Shown piece after piece: positions 1 to 9,069 of a stretch of 64,000 nucleotides of DNA. The position numbers and the translations under genes were made by a program. Source of the stretch: Micropruina sonneratiae (GTDB lineage Bacteria > Actinomycetota > Actinomycetes > Propionibacteriales > Propionibacteriaceae); the NCBI RefSeq assembly GCF_025972045.1, contig NZ_JAPDHX010000003.1, positions 248,001-312,000 on the forward strand. The letters are read 5' to 3'. The notes under the pieces were generated by a model, which did not search any database, had not been told where the DNA came from, and saw only the letters and a list, made by a program, of their open reading frames with translations. The stretch's first letter is position 1, and each line of letters opens with the position of its first letter.

Positions 1-185
1 CGCATGGGCGGGCGCGACTCCTGACCCTGATCCCCGCTTCCGGGTGGCACGGCTGGTGCCTTCGGCGGCGACCCTGAGCCACCCACCCCCACGTCATTTC
101 GCTCAAGAGGGTGAGTTTTCCGCAGCTCGTGTTGCGACGGGCGTCGACAGCGCAGCCAAGAAGTCACATCTACGCCGCCATTTCG

Positions 186-240
186 TTGACTTTGCCCTTG
201 CCACACCCGCTTTACGCGTCTTTACAGGTCAACGGTTGAT
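186..240 (+). promoter_or_regulatory. candidate promoter/operator upstream of sugar ABC operon
   Basis: The first 337 bases hold no gene I trust. A -35-like TTGACT lies at 186-191, with a TTTACG at 211-216 at a poor 19-base spacing. A perfect 11-bp palindrome, TCAACGGTTGA, lies at 229-239 and runs into an AT-richer TGATAACG. Sugar importers of this type are often controlled by LacI-family repressors that bind short palindromes, so this could be an operator; that is inference. The first gene has its own Shine-Dalgarno, GAGGA at about 329-334. Confidence 0.35.
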
Positions 241-337
241 AACGATGCGGCGAGCCCATGGCGCAATGCGTCCGGCGTGGTTAGAGTCCCAGCCAGGTTC
301 CTAGAGGAGGAACCATCCCCCAATGAAGTGAGGATCG

Positions 338-1645
338 ATGACTCAACCACGCACCATGCGGCGCGTGCTCGCCGCGGCCGTGGCGGCGGGAGCGCTGCTG
401 ATCACCGCCGCTTGTTCCTCGGGCGGCACCCCCGCCGGCTCGGCAAGCGCCTCGGCCTCCGGGTCGGCCACCGACTGGGATGAGACCGGCCCCATCGTCT
501 ACGCCCAGGGCAAGGACACCTCGGGCAACCTGAAGGACAAGGTCGACGAGTGGAACAAAGCCAACCCCAACGAGAAGGTCACCTTCCGGGAGTTGTCCGA
601 TTCCGCCGACGAGCAGCGCGCTGAGTTCATCAAGCGCGGCCAGTCCAAGTCGGGCGAGTTCACCGTGATGAGCGTCGACGTCGTGTGGACGGCCGAGTTC
701 GCAGCCAACGGCTGGCTGACCGAGCTGCCCTCCGACAAGTTCGACACCACCGGCTACCTGGCGGCTGCGGTCGACTCGGCCACGTACTTCAACAAGCTGT
801 ACGCGATGCCGTCGACCTCCGACGGTGCGCTGCTCTACTACCGCAAGGACCTGCTCGACAAGGCCGGCGTTCAGCCGCCCAAGACCTGGGCCGAGATGCA
901 GTCGATCTGCGACAAGATCCTGCCCGACCAGAGCGGCATGTCCTGCTACGGCGGCCAGTTCCAGAAGTACGAGGGCCTGACCTGCAACTTCGCCGAGGCG
1001 GTCAACTCCGCCGGTGGAGCCGTGCTCGGTGACGACGGCAAGCCGACCGTGAACTCCGCCGAGGCCGTTGCCGGTCTGCAGTGGATGGTCGACGGCTTCA
1101 AGTCGGGCATGATCCCGAAGGAGGCCATCACCTGGAAGGAAGAGGAGTCCCGCACGGCGTTCCAGAGCGGCAAGATCCTGTTCCTGCGCAACTGGCCCTA
1201 CGTGTGGAACCTGGCCAGCGCCAAGGACAGCAAGGTCGCGGGCAAGATCGCGGTCGCGCCGATCCCCGGCAAGGACGGCCCCGGCGTCTCGACCCTCGGT
1301 GGCCACAGCTACGGCATCTCGCCGTTCGCCAAGAACAAGGGCACCGCGATGAAGTGGATCAACTGGATGCTCACCGAGGACAACCAGAAGAAGTGGCTGC
1401 AGACGGCGTCCAGTGCGCCGGTGCTCGAGTCGCTCTACTCCGACGCCGAACTGAACAAGCAGTTCCCGTACCTGGCCACGCTCGGTGAGTCGATCAAGAA
1501 CGCCAAGCCGCGCCCCAAGGCCGTCAAGTACGGCGACGTGACCCTGGCCATCCAGGACGCCGCGTACGCGGCCCTGCAGGGTCAGAGTGAGCCGCAAGCG
1601 GCTCTCGACGGGTTGCAGACCAAGCTGCAGAGCCTCGTCAGTTGA
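338..1645 (+). CDS. sugar ABC transporter substrate-binding lipoprotein (trehalose/maltose type)
   Basis: Extracellular solute-binding protein of 435 residues that captures a sugar outside the membrane and delivers it to the two permeases encoded next. The N-terminus is a lipoprotein signal: twin arginine-like charges, a hydrophobic stretch and a lipobox ending ITAACSS, with the lipidated Cys near residue 26. A Ser/Ala-rich linker follows, then the mature family 1 binding fold (patterns such as YAQGKDTSGNL and GALLYYRKDLL). The sequence style is that of trehalose/maltose-binding LpqY/ThuE proteins; substrate is inferred. GAGGA precedes the ATG. No ATPase is encoded nearby, so a shared MsiK-type ATPase probably serves the system. 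Confidence 0.9.
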   Translation: MTQPRTMRRVLAAAVAAGALLITAACSSGGTPAGSASASASGSATDWDETGPIVYAQGKDTSGNLKDKVDEWNKANPNEKVTFRELSDSADEQRAEFIKRGQSKSGEFTVMSVDVVWTAEFAANGWLTELPSDKFDTTGYLAAAVDSATYFNKLYAMPSTSDGALLYYRKDLLDKAGVQPPKTWAEMQSICDKILPDQSGMSCYGGQFQKYEGLTCNFAEAVNSAGGAVLGDDGKPTVNSAEAVAGLQWMVDGFKSGMIPKEAITWKEEESRTAFQSGKILFLRNWPYVWNLASAKDSKVAGKIAVAPIPGKDGPGVSTLGGHSYGISPFAKNKGTAMKWINWMLTEDNQKKWLQTASSAPVLESLYSDAELNKQFPYLATLGESIKNAKPRPKAVKYGDVTLAIQDAAYAALQGQSEPQAALDGLQTKLQSLVS

Positions 1646-1656
1646 CCTGGTGACAA

Positions 1657-1700
1657 GGCTTCAGGGGGTGGCGGGCGCCTGCCCGTCACCCCCTGAAGCC
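1657..1700 (+). repeat. intercistronic hairpin between binding protein and permease
   Basis: A perfect 14-bp stem (1657-1670 with 1687-1700, GGCTTCAGGGGGTG and its complement) encloses a 16-base loop that can itself pair CGGGC with GCCCG. It starts 12 bases after the binding-protein stop codon and ends 26 bases before the permease start. There is no T-run, so it is more likely an mRNA 3' stabiliser or partial attenuator than a full terminator. This would keep binding protein in excess over permease, a known arrangement in sugar ABC operons. Confidence 0.75.
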
Positions 1701-1726
1701 GCCAACCTGTACCCGGAGGAGGTGCG

Positions 1727-2793
1727 ATGGTGGCTGACTCACCAGCAACCACGAAGAACAAGAAGAAGAATCCCCTCAGTGACGGCCAGGGCAGTCTGGC
1801 CGCACTGCTGATCTCACCGACCATGGTCGTCATCCTGTTCGTGGTCGGCATTCCCATCCTGATGTCGATCCGCGAATCGGTGTTCCGCAAGAACGAAGGC
1901 GTCGATCCCAACACCGGCATGGTCGCCCAGGGCGAGACGTTCGTCGGGCTGCAGAACTTCACCGACATCTTCAACAATCCCACGGTGGTGCCCGGCAACT
2001 GGGGCCAGATCGACCGGTTGCTCAATGCGTTCCTGAACACCACCTGGTTCACCGTCGTGTGCGTGGTGCTCGAGACCGTGCTCGGTGTGGCGATGGCGCT
2101 CATCATGGCCAAGGCGTTCAAGGGTCAGGGCCTGGTCCGGGCCGCCATCCTGGTGCCCTGGGCCATCCCGACCATCGTCTCGGCCAAGATGTGGGGGCTG
2201 ATCTTCGACGCCGACGGCGTGATGAACAAGATCATCGGCCAGCAGATCCTGTGGCTAGCCGACGGTCCGCAGTCGCAATGGGCGATCATCATCGCCGACG
2301 TCTGGAAGACTGCCCCGTTCATCGGCTTGCTGACCTTGGCCGGCCTGCAGACCATCCCGGCCGAGGTGTACGAGGCCGCGAAGGTCGACGGGGCGTCCGC
2401 CTGGCAGCAGTTCACCCGGATCACGCTGCCGATGGTCAAGCCGGCGCTGGTCGTGGCGGTGCTGTTCCGCACCCTCGACACCATGCGCATGTTCGACCTG
2501 CCCGCCGGCATGATCGGCTTCGGCAAGTACTACGTCGAGACCGTGTCGACGCTGGCCTACGTCGAGAACAACAACCTGCGTTACGGGCCGGCTGCGGCGT
2601 ACTCGATCATCCTGTTCCTGTACATCGTGTTCGTGGCCTTCCTGTTCGTGAAGCTGCTGGGCGCCGACGTGGTCGGCGATGAGGAGCTGAAGGCGATCCA
2701 GGCGCAGCGCAAGCGGCAGAAGGCGGCGGCCAAGGCCGCCGGCTCCAAGCCGCAACTGGCCAAGACGACCGTCACCTCGGGGAGCGCCGCATC

Positions 2794-2797
<4 letters not shown>
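1727..2797 (+). CDS. sugar ABC transporter permease, MalF type
   Basis: Integral membrane subunit of 356 residues. A basic, lysine-rich N-terminus precedes the first membrane helix (VVILFVVGIPILMSI), followed by the usual set of about six helices. The cytoplasmic EAA loop that docks the ATPase is clear: EAAKVDGASAWQQF followed by ITLP. The C-terminus has an extra Lys/Ala-rich cytoplasmic tail of about 40 residues. It starts with ATG after GGAGGTGCG and overlaps the next permease by four bases (ATGA), so the two are translationally coupled. Pairs with the MalG-type protein to form the translocation pore. Confidence 0.92.
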
Positions 2798-3708
<911 letters not shown>

Positions 3709-3724
3709 CAGCGACCGCCGTTGC

Positions 3725-3754
3725 GAGGGGCGTCCGGGTGACCGGGCGCCCCTC
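3725..3754 (+). terminator. probable terminator of sugar ABC operon
   Basis: GAGGGGCG and its exact complement CGCCCCTC form an 8-bp GC-rich stem around a 14-base loop that can extend the pairing (TCCGGGTGACCGGG). It lies 17 bases after the last permease stop. No T-tract follows, as is common for actinobacterial terminators. Confidence 0.6.
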
Positions 3755-3820
3755 GTGCGTGAGCGGGGCGTGGCGGCTGCGGTGGTCGAGCGGGTCTCGC
3801 ACCCGGCGTCCGGCAACGAC

Positions 3821-3847
3821 GAAGGCCCCGCTTTTCGCGAGGCCTTC
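3821..3847. terminator. terminator hairpin beside tRNA-Lys
   Basis: GAAGGCC pairs with GGCCTTC across a 13-base loop. The hairpin lies three bases beyond the 3' end of the minus-strand tRNA-Lys and is followed by TTT on the plus strand, so it could stop transcription from either side. Confidence 0.6.
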
Positions 3848-3849
3848 TT

Positions 3850-3925
3850 TGGTGCGCCGCCAGGGACTCGAACCCCGAACCCGCTAGTTAAGAGCCAGCT
3901 GCTCTGCCAGTTGAGCTAGCGGCGC
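3850..3925 (-). tRNA. tRNA-Lys(CTT)
   Basis: Read on the minus strand, the sequence folds into a full cloverleaf: acceptor stem GCGCCGC/GCGGCGC, D-arm GCTC/GAGC, a five-pair anticodon stem with one G-T pair, loop CTCTTAA giving anticodon CTT (Lys, codon AAG), five-base variable loop, T-arm CGGGG/CCCTG with loop TTCGAGT, discriminator A and an encoded CCA. Length is 76 with CCA. Confidence 0.97.
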
Positions 3926-4017
3926 GCGGTCAGTAACTATACCCAACCAGCAGCACAAGGTGAAATCGGCGGACGCCTCCCGGGTTCGGCGCTCGAACCC
4001 GCCCGCCCCTGACCTGG

Positions 4018-4077
4018 CGCTCGCCCAACTACCGAGGGCTCGCCAACCTTGGCGAGCGCTCGGTAGTTAGGCGAGCG
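4018..4077. repeat. 60-nt near-perfect palindrome
   Basis: Three stacked stems, each separated by a single mismatch, close a six-base loop (AACCTT, 4045-4050): 7 bp inside (4038-4044 with 4051-4057), 10 bp in the middle (AACTACCGAG with CTCGGTAGTT), and 8 bp outside (CGCTCGCC with GGCGAGCG). GGCGAGCG occurs twice on the right arm. It starts 27 bases past the gatD stop on that gene's 3' side, so it may end or protect that transcript. Its size and internal repeats suggest a REP- or MITE-like element. Confidence 0.8.
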
Positions 4078-4104
4078 GTAAGGGCGTGGCCGGGGTGCAG
4101 CCGG

Positions 4105-4842
4105 TCAGCGGCGGGCGTTCCGGCGGACGAACTCGACCCGCTGACGGTGCAACTCGTCGATCTCGGGACGCTCCAGGGGCTCCAGTTCGGTGTCCAGGGC
4201 CAGCTGCAACAGGTGGTCGGCCAGGTCGGGGTTGCGGGCCAGGTTCGGGCCGTGCGGGTAGCTGCCGATCACCCGTCCCTGGACGGCGCCCTCGGTGCCG
4301 TCGTTGGCGTTCCCGACTCCGATCTCGACCGTTGCCAGCGGCGCGGCGTCTGGGCCGAGGGTGGTGAAGCCGCCGTGGTTCTCGAAGCCGGTCAGCAACG
4401 TCTCGGTGCCGTCCGGACGCCGCCAGCGGGACAGGATCTCACCGACGGCCCGCTCGGGCCCGCGCCTGGTCTCGACGTCGAGCAGGCCCAGTCCTTCGAT
4501 CACCTCGTCGCGTTCGCCGATGGTGAAGGTGGTGCCGCAGATCTGGTAGCCGGCGCACACCGCGAACAGCACGGCTCCGGCGTCCAGGGCCCGGAACAGG
4601 CTGCCGTCCGTCTTGAGCAGCCGCACCGCCGACACCTGCGCGGCGTCCTCCCCGCCGCCCAGCAGGTACACCGACCCGGACGCCGGCAGCGGGTCGCCCG
4701 GCTCGACGATCGTCAGCTTGGCCTCGATCCCGCGCCACTGCAGCCGCTTGAGCAGCACCATCGCGTTGCCGCGGTCGCCGTAGATGCCCAGCAACGACTG
4801 GTAGACCAGGACGATCTCAACCGGTCCCTTGTGCGCGGTCAT
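4105..4842 (-). CDS. gatD: lipid II isoglutaminyl synthase, glutaminase subunit GatD
   Basis: Class I glutamine amidotransferase of the CobB/CobQ-like type, 245 residues. With MurT it amidates the alpha-carboxyl of D-Glu in lipid II, giving D-isoglutamine, an essential cell-wall step in many Gram-positives; it acts in the cytosol at the membrane. The nucleophile elbow AVCAGYQICG carries the catalytic Cys near residue 93, and SYPHGPNLARNPDLAD near the C-terminus carries the catalytic His. The N-terminus shows the family pattern LLGIYGDRGNAMVL. ATG start overlaps the murT stop by four bases (ATGA), so it is co-translated with murT. Length fits the family (about 240). Confidence 0.95.
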   Translation of the reverse strand: MTAHKGPVEIVLVYQSLLGIYGDRGNAMVLLKRLQWRGIEAKLTIVEPGDPLPASGSVYLLGGGEDAAQVSAVRLLKTDGSLFRALDAGAVLFAVCAGYQICGTTFTIGERDEVIEGLGLLDVETRRGPERAVGEILSRWRRPDGTETLLTGFENHGGFTTLGPDAAPLATVEIGVGNANDGTEGAVQGRVIGSYPHGPNLARNPDLADHLLQLALDTELEPLERPEIDELHRQRVEFVRRNARR

Positions 4843-6167
4843 CGCAGCCCCGCCATCTTCAGCAACCGCTGGAAGGGGGTGTAGGTGGCGATCAGGTCGA
4901 CCGGCGCCCTGGTCGACCCGCCCGGTGGGGACGAGTCGGCGTCGCCACGGGCGGCCGTCAGGGCGGCCGCCAGCTCGGGCAGCACCTGGTGCTCGACCTC
5001 GGCGTAGGTCAGCCGGACGCCCAGATCCTGCGCCCGCGGGCCGGTGGCGATCACCCGGCGGCCCTGCAACTGCTCGTACTCGACGTCCCACAACCAAGAG
5101 ACGTCCTTGCCGTCGGCGGCCACCGAGTCGATCGCCAGGATCACCGGGTCGGACGCCGCCAGCGGCAGCGCCTCGGCCCAGCCGGCGGGGTTCTTGGCCA
5201 GCAGCAGCCGCGCCGTGGTGCCGTGCAGGGTGGCGGTGGCGAAGCGGCCGGCCGGCGAGGTGACGGTGCGCATGCCGCGCAGGGCGGCGTCCACGTCGAC
5301 CCCCAGCACCACCGCGGCGGCCAGCGCACAGGCGGCGTTGGACACGTTGAACGCGCCCGGCACCCGCAGCTGAGGAGTGACCCGGGTGCCGTCGGGGGTG
5401 ACGATGCTGTCTCCCTCCACCAGCCAGGACGCCGCGGGCTTGGTCAGCTCGCAGCCGGGGCAGTCCCAGCGCTCGCCGTCGTGGGTGAGCACGGTCCCGC
5501 AGGCCGGGCACAGCGCGGCGTCGGCCGTCCAGCTGGTGGCGGTGTCGACCCAGATCACGTTCGCCGCCGTCCCCGCCGACCACACCACGAGCGGGTCGTC
5601 GGCGTTGGCCACCACGGTCGGCCCGTCGTCGCCCCCGCGTTCGAGGGCGGCCCGCCACGAGCGGCCCAGCGCCTTGATCTCGTGATGCCGGTCGAGCTGG
5701 TCGCGGCTGAAGTTGAGCAGCACCAGCACCTCGGGCCGGCCGAACGCGATCATGTCCGAGACCACCCGCTCGTCGGTCTCGAGGACGGCCAGGTCGGCGC
5801 CGGGCGCCTGGCTGAGGGCCGAGGCGATGCCGTAGTGCAGGTTGGCGCCGTCGGCGTTGGTGACGAGCCGGGCGGAGTCCGCACCCAGCCCGGCTCGCAC
5901 CGCCGCGGCCAGCAGGTGCGTGGTGGTGGTCTTGCCGTTGGTCCCGGACACGCCGGCGATCCGGCGTCCGCGCAGCAGCAGCCGGAAGGCGTCCGGAGCG
6001 ATCCGGGTCATCACCTGCCCCCGGATGGACGCCCCCGAGCCGCGGTTCGCCAGCCGCGAGCCCAGCGCGGCCAGGTTTCCGGCGGTGACGGCGGCGCGCA
6101 GCCGCAGCCGATCCGGCAACGGCAGGACGTCCGGCTCGGCGCGACGGCCCAAGGTGCTGGCTGACAT
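4839..6167 (-). CDS. murT: lipid II isoglutaminyl synthase, ligase subunit MurT
   Basis: Mur-ligase-like ATPase of 442 residues that activates the D-Glu carboxylate of lipid II and accepts ammonia from GatD. Visible parts: the ATP-binding loop VSGTNGKTTTTHLL around residue 65; the Mur-family pattern NFSRDQLDRHHEI; an inserted Cys4 zinc ribbon (CPAC then CPGC) near residue 225, a MurT hallmark absent from MurC-F; and the C-terminal DUF1727 region that contacts GatD. The ATG at 6167 gives the expected family N-terminus. It begins five bases after the SGNH hydrolase stop, so the three genes form one operon. Confidence 0.95.
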   Translation of the reverse strand: MSASTLGRRAEPDVLPLPDRLRLRAAVTAGNLAALGSRLANRGSGASIRGQVMTRIAPDAFRLLLRGRRIAGVSGTNGKTTTTHLLAAAVRAGLGADSARLVTNADGANLHYGIASALSQAPGADLAVLETDERVVSDMIAFGRPEVLVLLNFSRDQLDRHHEIKALGRSWRAALERGGDDGPTVVANADDPLVVWSAGTAANVIWVDTATSWTADAALCPACGTVLTHDGERWDCPGCELTKPAASWLVEGDSIVTPDGTRVTPQLRVPGAFNVSNAACALAAAVVLGVDVDAALRGMRTVTSPAGRFATATLHGTTARLLLAKNPAGWAEALPLAASDPVILAIDSVAADGKDVSWLWDVEYEQLQGRRVIATGPRAQDLGVRLTYAEVEHQVLPELAAALTAARGDADSSPPGGSTRAPVDLIATYTPFQRLLKMAGLR

Positions 6168-6172
6168 GCGGC

Positions 6173-6973
6173 CTATTCTGCCGGTTGCGGCGATCGGGGC
6201 GGGACCGCGACATACTCCGGGAGCTTCGCCGACCGGCCGGCACCCGAGGAGGTGCGCCGGATGCGGCGTCCGAGCCACGGTCCGGCGTGCTGCCGGGCCC
6301 AGCTCAGCTGCCAGTCCAGCCACTCCCGGCGCGTCTTGGCCGGCAGCTCCGGCAGCGGGTCGTCCCAGCCGTCGCTGGCCGGCAGGCCGACGGCGACCAG
6401 CGCCGCCTGCGACACCCGCTCGTGGCCGATGCTGTTGAAGTGCAGACGGTCGTCGAACCACATGCCCCAGTGCTTGAGGCACCGCATGCCCCAGACGTCG
6501 ATGACGAAGGCGCCGTGGCGCCGGGCGATCGACCATACGTTGGCGTTGAACAGGGCGGTGCGCGACCGGGTCAGGTCGAGCAGCGGCGAGCCCTTGGCAT
6601 CGATGCCCGTGCCGAGCAGCACGTCGACGCCGGCCTCGCGCAGCCGGACGACGGCGCGCTCGAGTTCTGCCGTGATGGCGTCCACGTCGGCGCGGGGGCG
6701 CAGGATGTCGTTGCCGCCGCCCCACAGGCTGACCAGTTCGGGTTGCAGGGCCAGCGCCGGTTCGAGCTGCTCGGCGATGATCGGCCGTAACAGTCGCCCT
6801 CGGATGGCCAGGTTGGCGTAGTCGATGCTCTCGCCGGCGGCGTCGGCGAGGTGTTGGGCGAACCGGTCGGCCCAGCCGCGCGGCTCGCCGTTCGGGTAGG
6901 GGTCGACGAGGCCTTCGGTCAACGAGTCGCCGATCGCGACGTAGCGACGCCAGCGGTGTGTGGGTTCGGGCAT
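6173..6973 (-). CDS. SGNH/GDSL-family hydrolase
   Basis: Predicted esterase or lipase-like hydrolase of 266 residues. Block I is AIGDSLTEG with the nucleophilic Ser near residue 18; block III shows GGGNDIL (oxyanion Asn); block V shows DDRLHFNSIGH with the catalytic Asp and His. No signal peptide or membrane segment is visible, so it is probably cytosolic. I chose the ATG at 6973, preceded by AGGA at good spacing; an in-frame ATG two codons upstream lacks a site. It is the first gene of the operon with murT and gatD, but no link to the cell wall is established. Substrate unknown. Confidence 0.88.
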   Translation of the reverse strand: MPEPTHRWRRYVAIGDSLTEGLVDPYPNGEPRGWADRFAQHLADAAGESIDYANLAIRGRLLRPIIAEQLEPALALQPELVSLWGGGNDILRPRADVDAITAELERAVVRLREAGVDVLLGTGIDAKGSPLLDLTRSRTALFNANVWSIARRHGAFVIDVWGMRCLKHWGMWFDDRLHFNSIGHERVSQAALVAVGLPASDGWDDPLPELPAKTRREWLDWQLSWARQHAGPWLGRRIRRTSSGAGRSAKLPEYVAVPPRSPQPAE

Positions 6974-7233
6974 GTTCATCCTGCGGGGGTGCGTCGGACG
7001 CGGGGTCGACCCGCAATGCATCCGACAACTTACCCCCACCGTCGCCCCGCTCCCGCTGCCAGTCACGGGGGCTGCCGCCCGCCGCAGCGTTGTGGCCGGC
7101 CGAACCACCGGCGCACGGGACTCCGGGTGGGCTCCCGGGCGTGACATCTGTCACGCCGAACCCGGGCGATCGTCACCGGCGGCGGTGCGCCGTGGCACTA
7201 CTGGCGGGCCTCCGCCGGGCACAGGCTGGATTC

Positions 7234-8226
7234 ATGACAGCGACAGACATCATCGCCCCGGGCGGGCGGCCGGCCGTGGACGAGGCCGCGATCGAGGTGC
7301 GGGGCCTGCGCCGCAGCTATGTGGCGCAGCGGCGGTTCAACCCGCTCACCGGGTTCAGCAGAGCCACCGCGCATTTCGAGGCGGTGCGGGGCATCGACCT
7401 GCGGATTGCCCGCGGTGAACTGTTCGCGCTGCTGGGCACCAACGGCGCCGGCAAGACCTCCACGGTCGAACTGGTGGAGGGCTTGTCCCGCCCCAGCGGG
7501 GGAACGGTCCGGGTGCTCGGTCACGACCCCTTCACCGAACGCCGGCTCGTCCGTCACCGCACCGGGGTGGTGCTGCAGAGCTCCGGCTTCCCGCCCGGCC
7601 TGACCGTGCGTGAGCAGGCCAGGTACTGGGCCGGCACGCTGACCGCGCCCCGGCCGAGCGATCCGCTGCTCGAGGCGGTCGGGCTGGCCGGACGCCTCGA
7701 CGTCCAGACCGCGCAGTTGTCCGGCGGCGAGCGGCGCCGGCTCGACATCGCGTTGGCGATCATGGGCGAACCCGAGGTGCTGATTCTCGACGAGCCGACC
7801 ACCGGGCTCGATCCGGAGTCCCGCCGGATGGTGTGGGCACTGATCCGTGAACTGGTCGACAGCGGTGTCGCGGTGCTGCTCACCACCCACTACCTGGAGG
7901 AGGCCGAGTCGCTCGCCGACCGGCTCGCGATCATGCATGCCGGACGGATCGCCCGCACCGGCACCATGGCCGAACTGGTCGCCGACCAGCCCGCCCAGAT
8001 CAGCTTCGGCCGCCCGGCCGACCTGAACCTGGCGTCGCTCGCCCTGCCCGGCGCACGGCTCAGCGTGGATGACGACGCCGTCCGGATCGAGACCACCACA
8101 ATGCAGCGGAGCCTCGCCGCCCTGCTCGCCTGGGCGGGAGACGTCCAGCTGACCGACCTGCAGGCCCGCTCCGCATCGCTGGAGCAGGTATTTCTGGCCA
8201 TCGCCAACACCGAGGAGCCGTCATGA
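7234..8226 (+). CDS. ABC transporter ATP-binding protein (ABC-2/drug-export type)
   Basis: ATPase of 330 residues for the adjacent ABC-2 permease. Walker A is LGTNGAGKTSTVELVEG (near residue 73), signature LSGGERRRLDIALAI, Walker B EVLILDEPTTGLDPESR, and H-loop TTHYLEEAESLADR. The C-terminal 80 residues match the extra domain of DrrA/NodI-like exporters. A 20-residue insert containing RRFNPLTGFSRATAHF precedes the core, between the first strand and the usual VRGIDL pattern. ATG start at 7234; the stop overlaps the permease start (ATGA). Substrate unknown; export of a drug, lipid or antimicrobial peptide is usual for the family. Confidence 0.92.
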   Translation: MTATDIIAPGGRPAVDEAAIEVRGLRRSYVAQRRFNPLTGFSRATAHFEAVRGIDLRIARGELFALLGTNGAGKTSTVELVEGLSRPSGGTVRVLGHDPFTERRLVRHRTGVVLQSSGFPPGLTVREQARYWAGTLTAPRPSDPLLEAVGLAGRLDVQTAQLSGGERRRLDIALAIMGEPEVLILDEPTTGLDPESRRMVWALIRELVDSGVAVLLTTHYLEEAESLADRLAIMHAGRIARTGTMAELVADQPAQISFGRPADLNLASLALPGARLSVDDDAVRIETTTMQRSLAALLAWAGDVQLTDLQARSASLEQVFLAIANTEEPS

Positions 8227-9038
8227 CCACCACCACCACCACCACCAACCGCGTCACCACCGGCCGCGGACCCGCCCTGCGCCGCTTCGGCGCGCTGGTC
8301 CGTACCGAAACCACGATCCTGCTGCGCAACCGGACCGCCGTGTTCACCGCGGTCGCGCTGCCGCTGTTCATGACGTTCGCCTTCTCGGGCATGGACATCG
8401 GCGGCGCCGGACTCGGCGCGCTGCTGGCGACGATGCTGGTCGTCAGTTCGCTGATGTTCGTCGTCTACTACACGCTGGTCACCTCACTGGTCGGACGCCG
8501 TGAGCAGCTGGTGCTGAAGCGGCTGCTCGCCGGTGAGCCCGACCCCATCGAGATCCTGATCGCACCCGCCGTGCCGCTGTGGGCACTGCTGGTGATCCAG
8601 TCCGCCCTGGGAGTGGGTGCCGCATTGCTGCTCGGCGCGCCGCTGCCGAACCCGTGGGCGCTGGCCCTGGCCGTCGTGGCCGGAGCGGCGGCGTGGACGG
8701 CGCTGGCCGTGGCGAGCGCGGCCCTGACCCGGACGGTGGAGGCGGCCCAGCTGACCACGCTGCCGTTGATCCTGCTGTCGCTGCTGTTCTCGGGCTTCTC
8801 GGTGCCGCTGGGGGCGCTGCCGGGTCCGGTGCAGACCCTCGCCCACCTGCTGCCGATGACTCCCGTGGTCGACCTGGTGCGGCTGGCGTTCACCGGGGTG
8901 GGCGCCGACGGCCGCGCCGTGGCCGGGGGAGCGGACGCCCTGCTCGCCGCCGGCGCGATGGTCCTGCCGCTGCTGGGCTGGACGGCACTGGCGATGTGGG
9001 GCGGGCTGCGGTGGTTCCGCTGGGAGCAGCGCAGCTGA
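8223..9038 (+). CDS. ABC-2 type transporter permease
   Basis: Membrane subunit of 271 residues with six predicted helices in the ABC-2 fold, working with the ATPase encoded just upstream. The final helix contains GWTALAMWGGLRWFRW. The N-terminus carries a run of seven Thr residues made by an ACC repeat right after the start codon, which could vary by slippage. The gene starts inside an ATGA overlap and is followed after 31 bases by a histidine kinase gene. ABC-2 pairs next to DesK/NarL-type systems are commonly induced by that system in response to membrane or drug stress. Confidence 0.9.
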   Translation: MTTTTTTTNRVTTGRGPALRRFGALVRTETTILLRNRTAVFTAVALPLFMTFAFSGMDIGGAGLGALLATMLVVSSLMFVVYYTLVTSLVGRREQLVLKRLLAGEPDPIEILIAPAVPLWALLVIQSALGVGAALLLGAPLPNPWALALAVVAGAAAWTALAVASAALTRTVEAAQLTTLPLILLSLLFSGFSVPLGALPGPVQTLAHLLPMTPVVDLVRLAFTGVGADGRAVAGGADALLAAGAMVLPLLGWTALAMWGGLRWFRWEQRS

Positions 9039-9069
9039 GTAGGCTCACCGCAATCGAGGAGGACCGATC

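Noticed and set aside
44-304. 86-aa frame at the left edge
   Set aside because: No homology, no ribosome site, and it covers the probable promoter region of the first operon.
281-1597. 438-aa minus-strand open frame
   Set aside because: Antisense shadow of the sugar-binding protein gene, composition dominated by Gly, Arg, Leu and Val with no domain.
4105-6243. single 712-aa frame ending as GatD
   Set aside because: Only the last 245 residues are real; the upstream part is an off-frame reading of murT.
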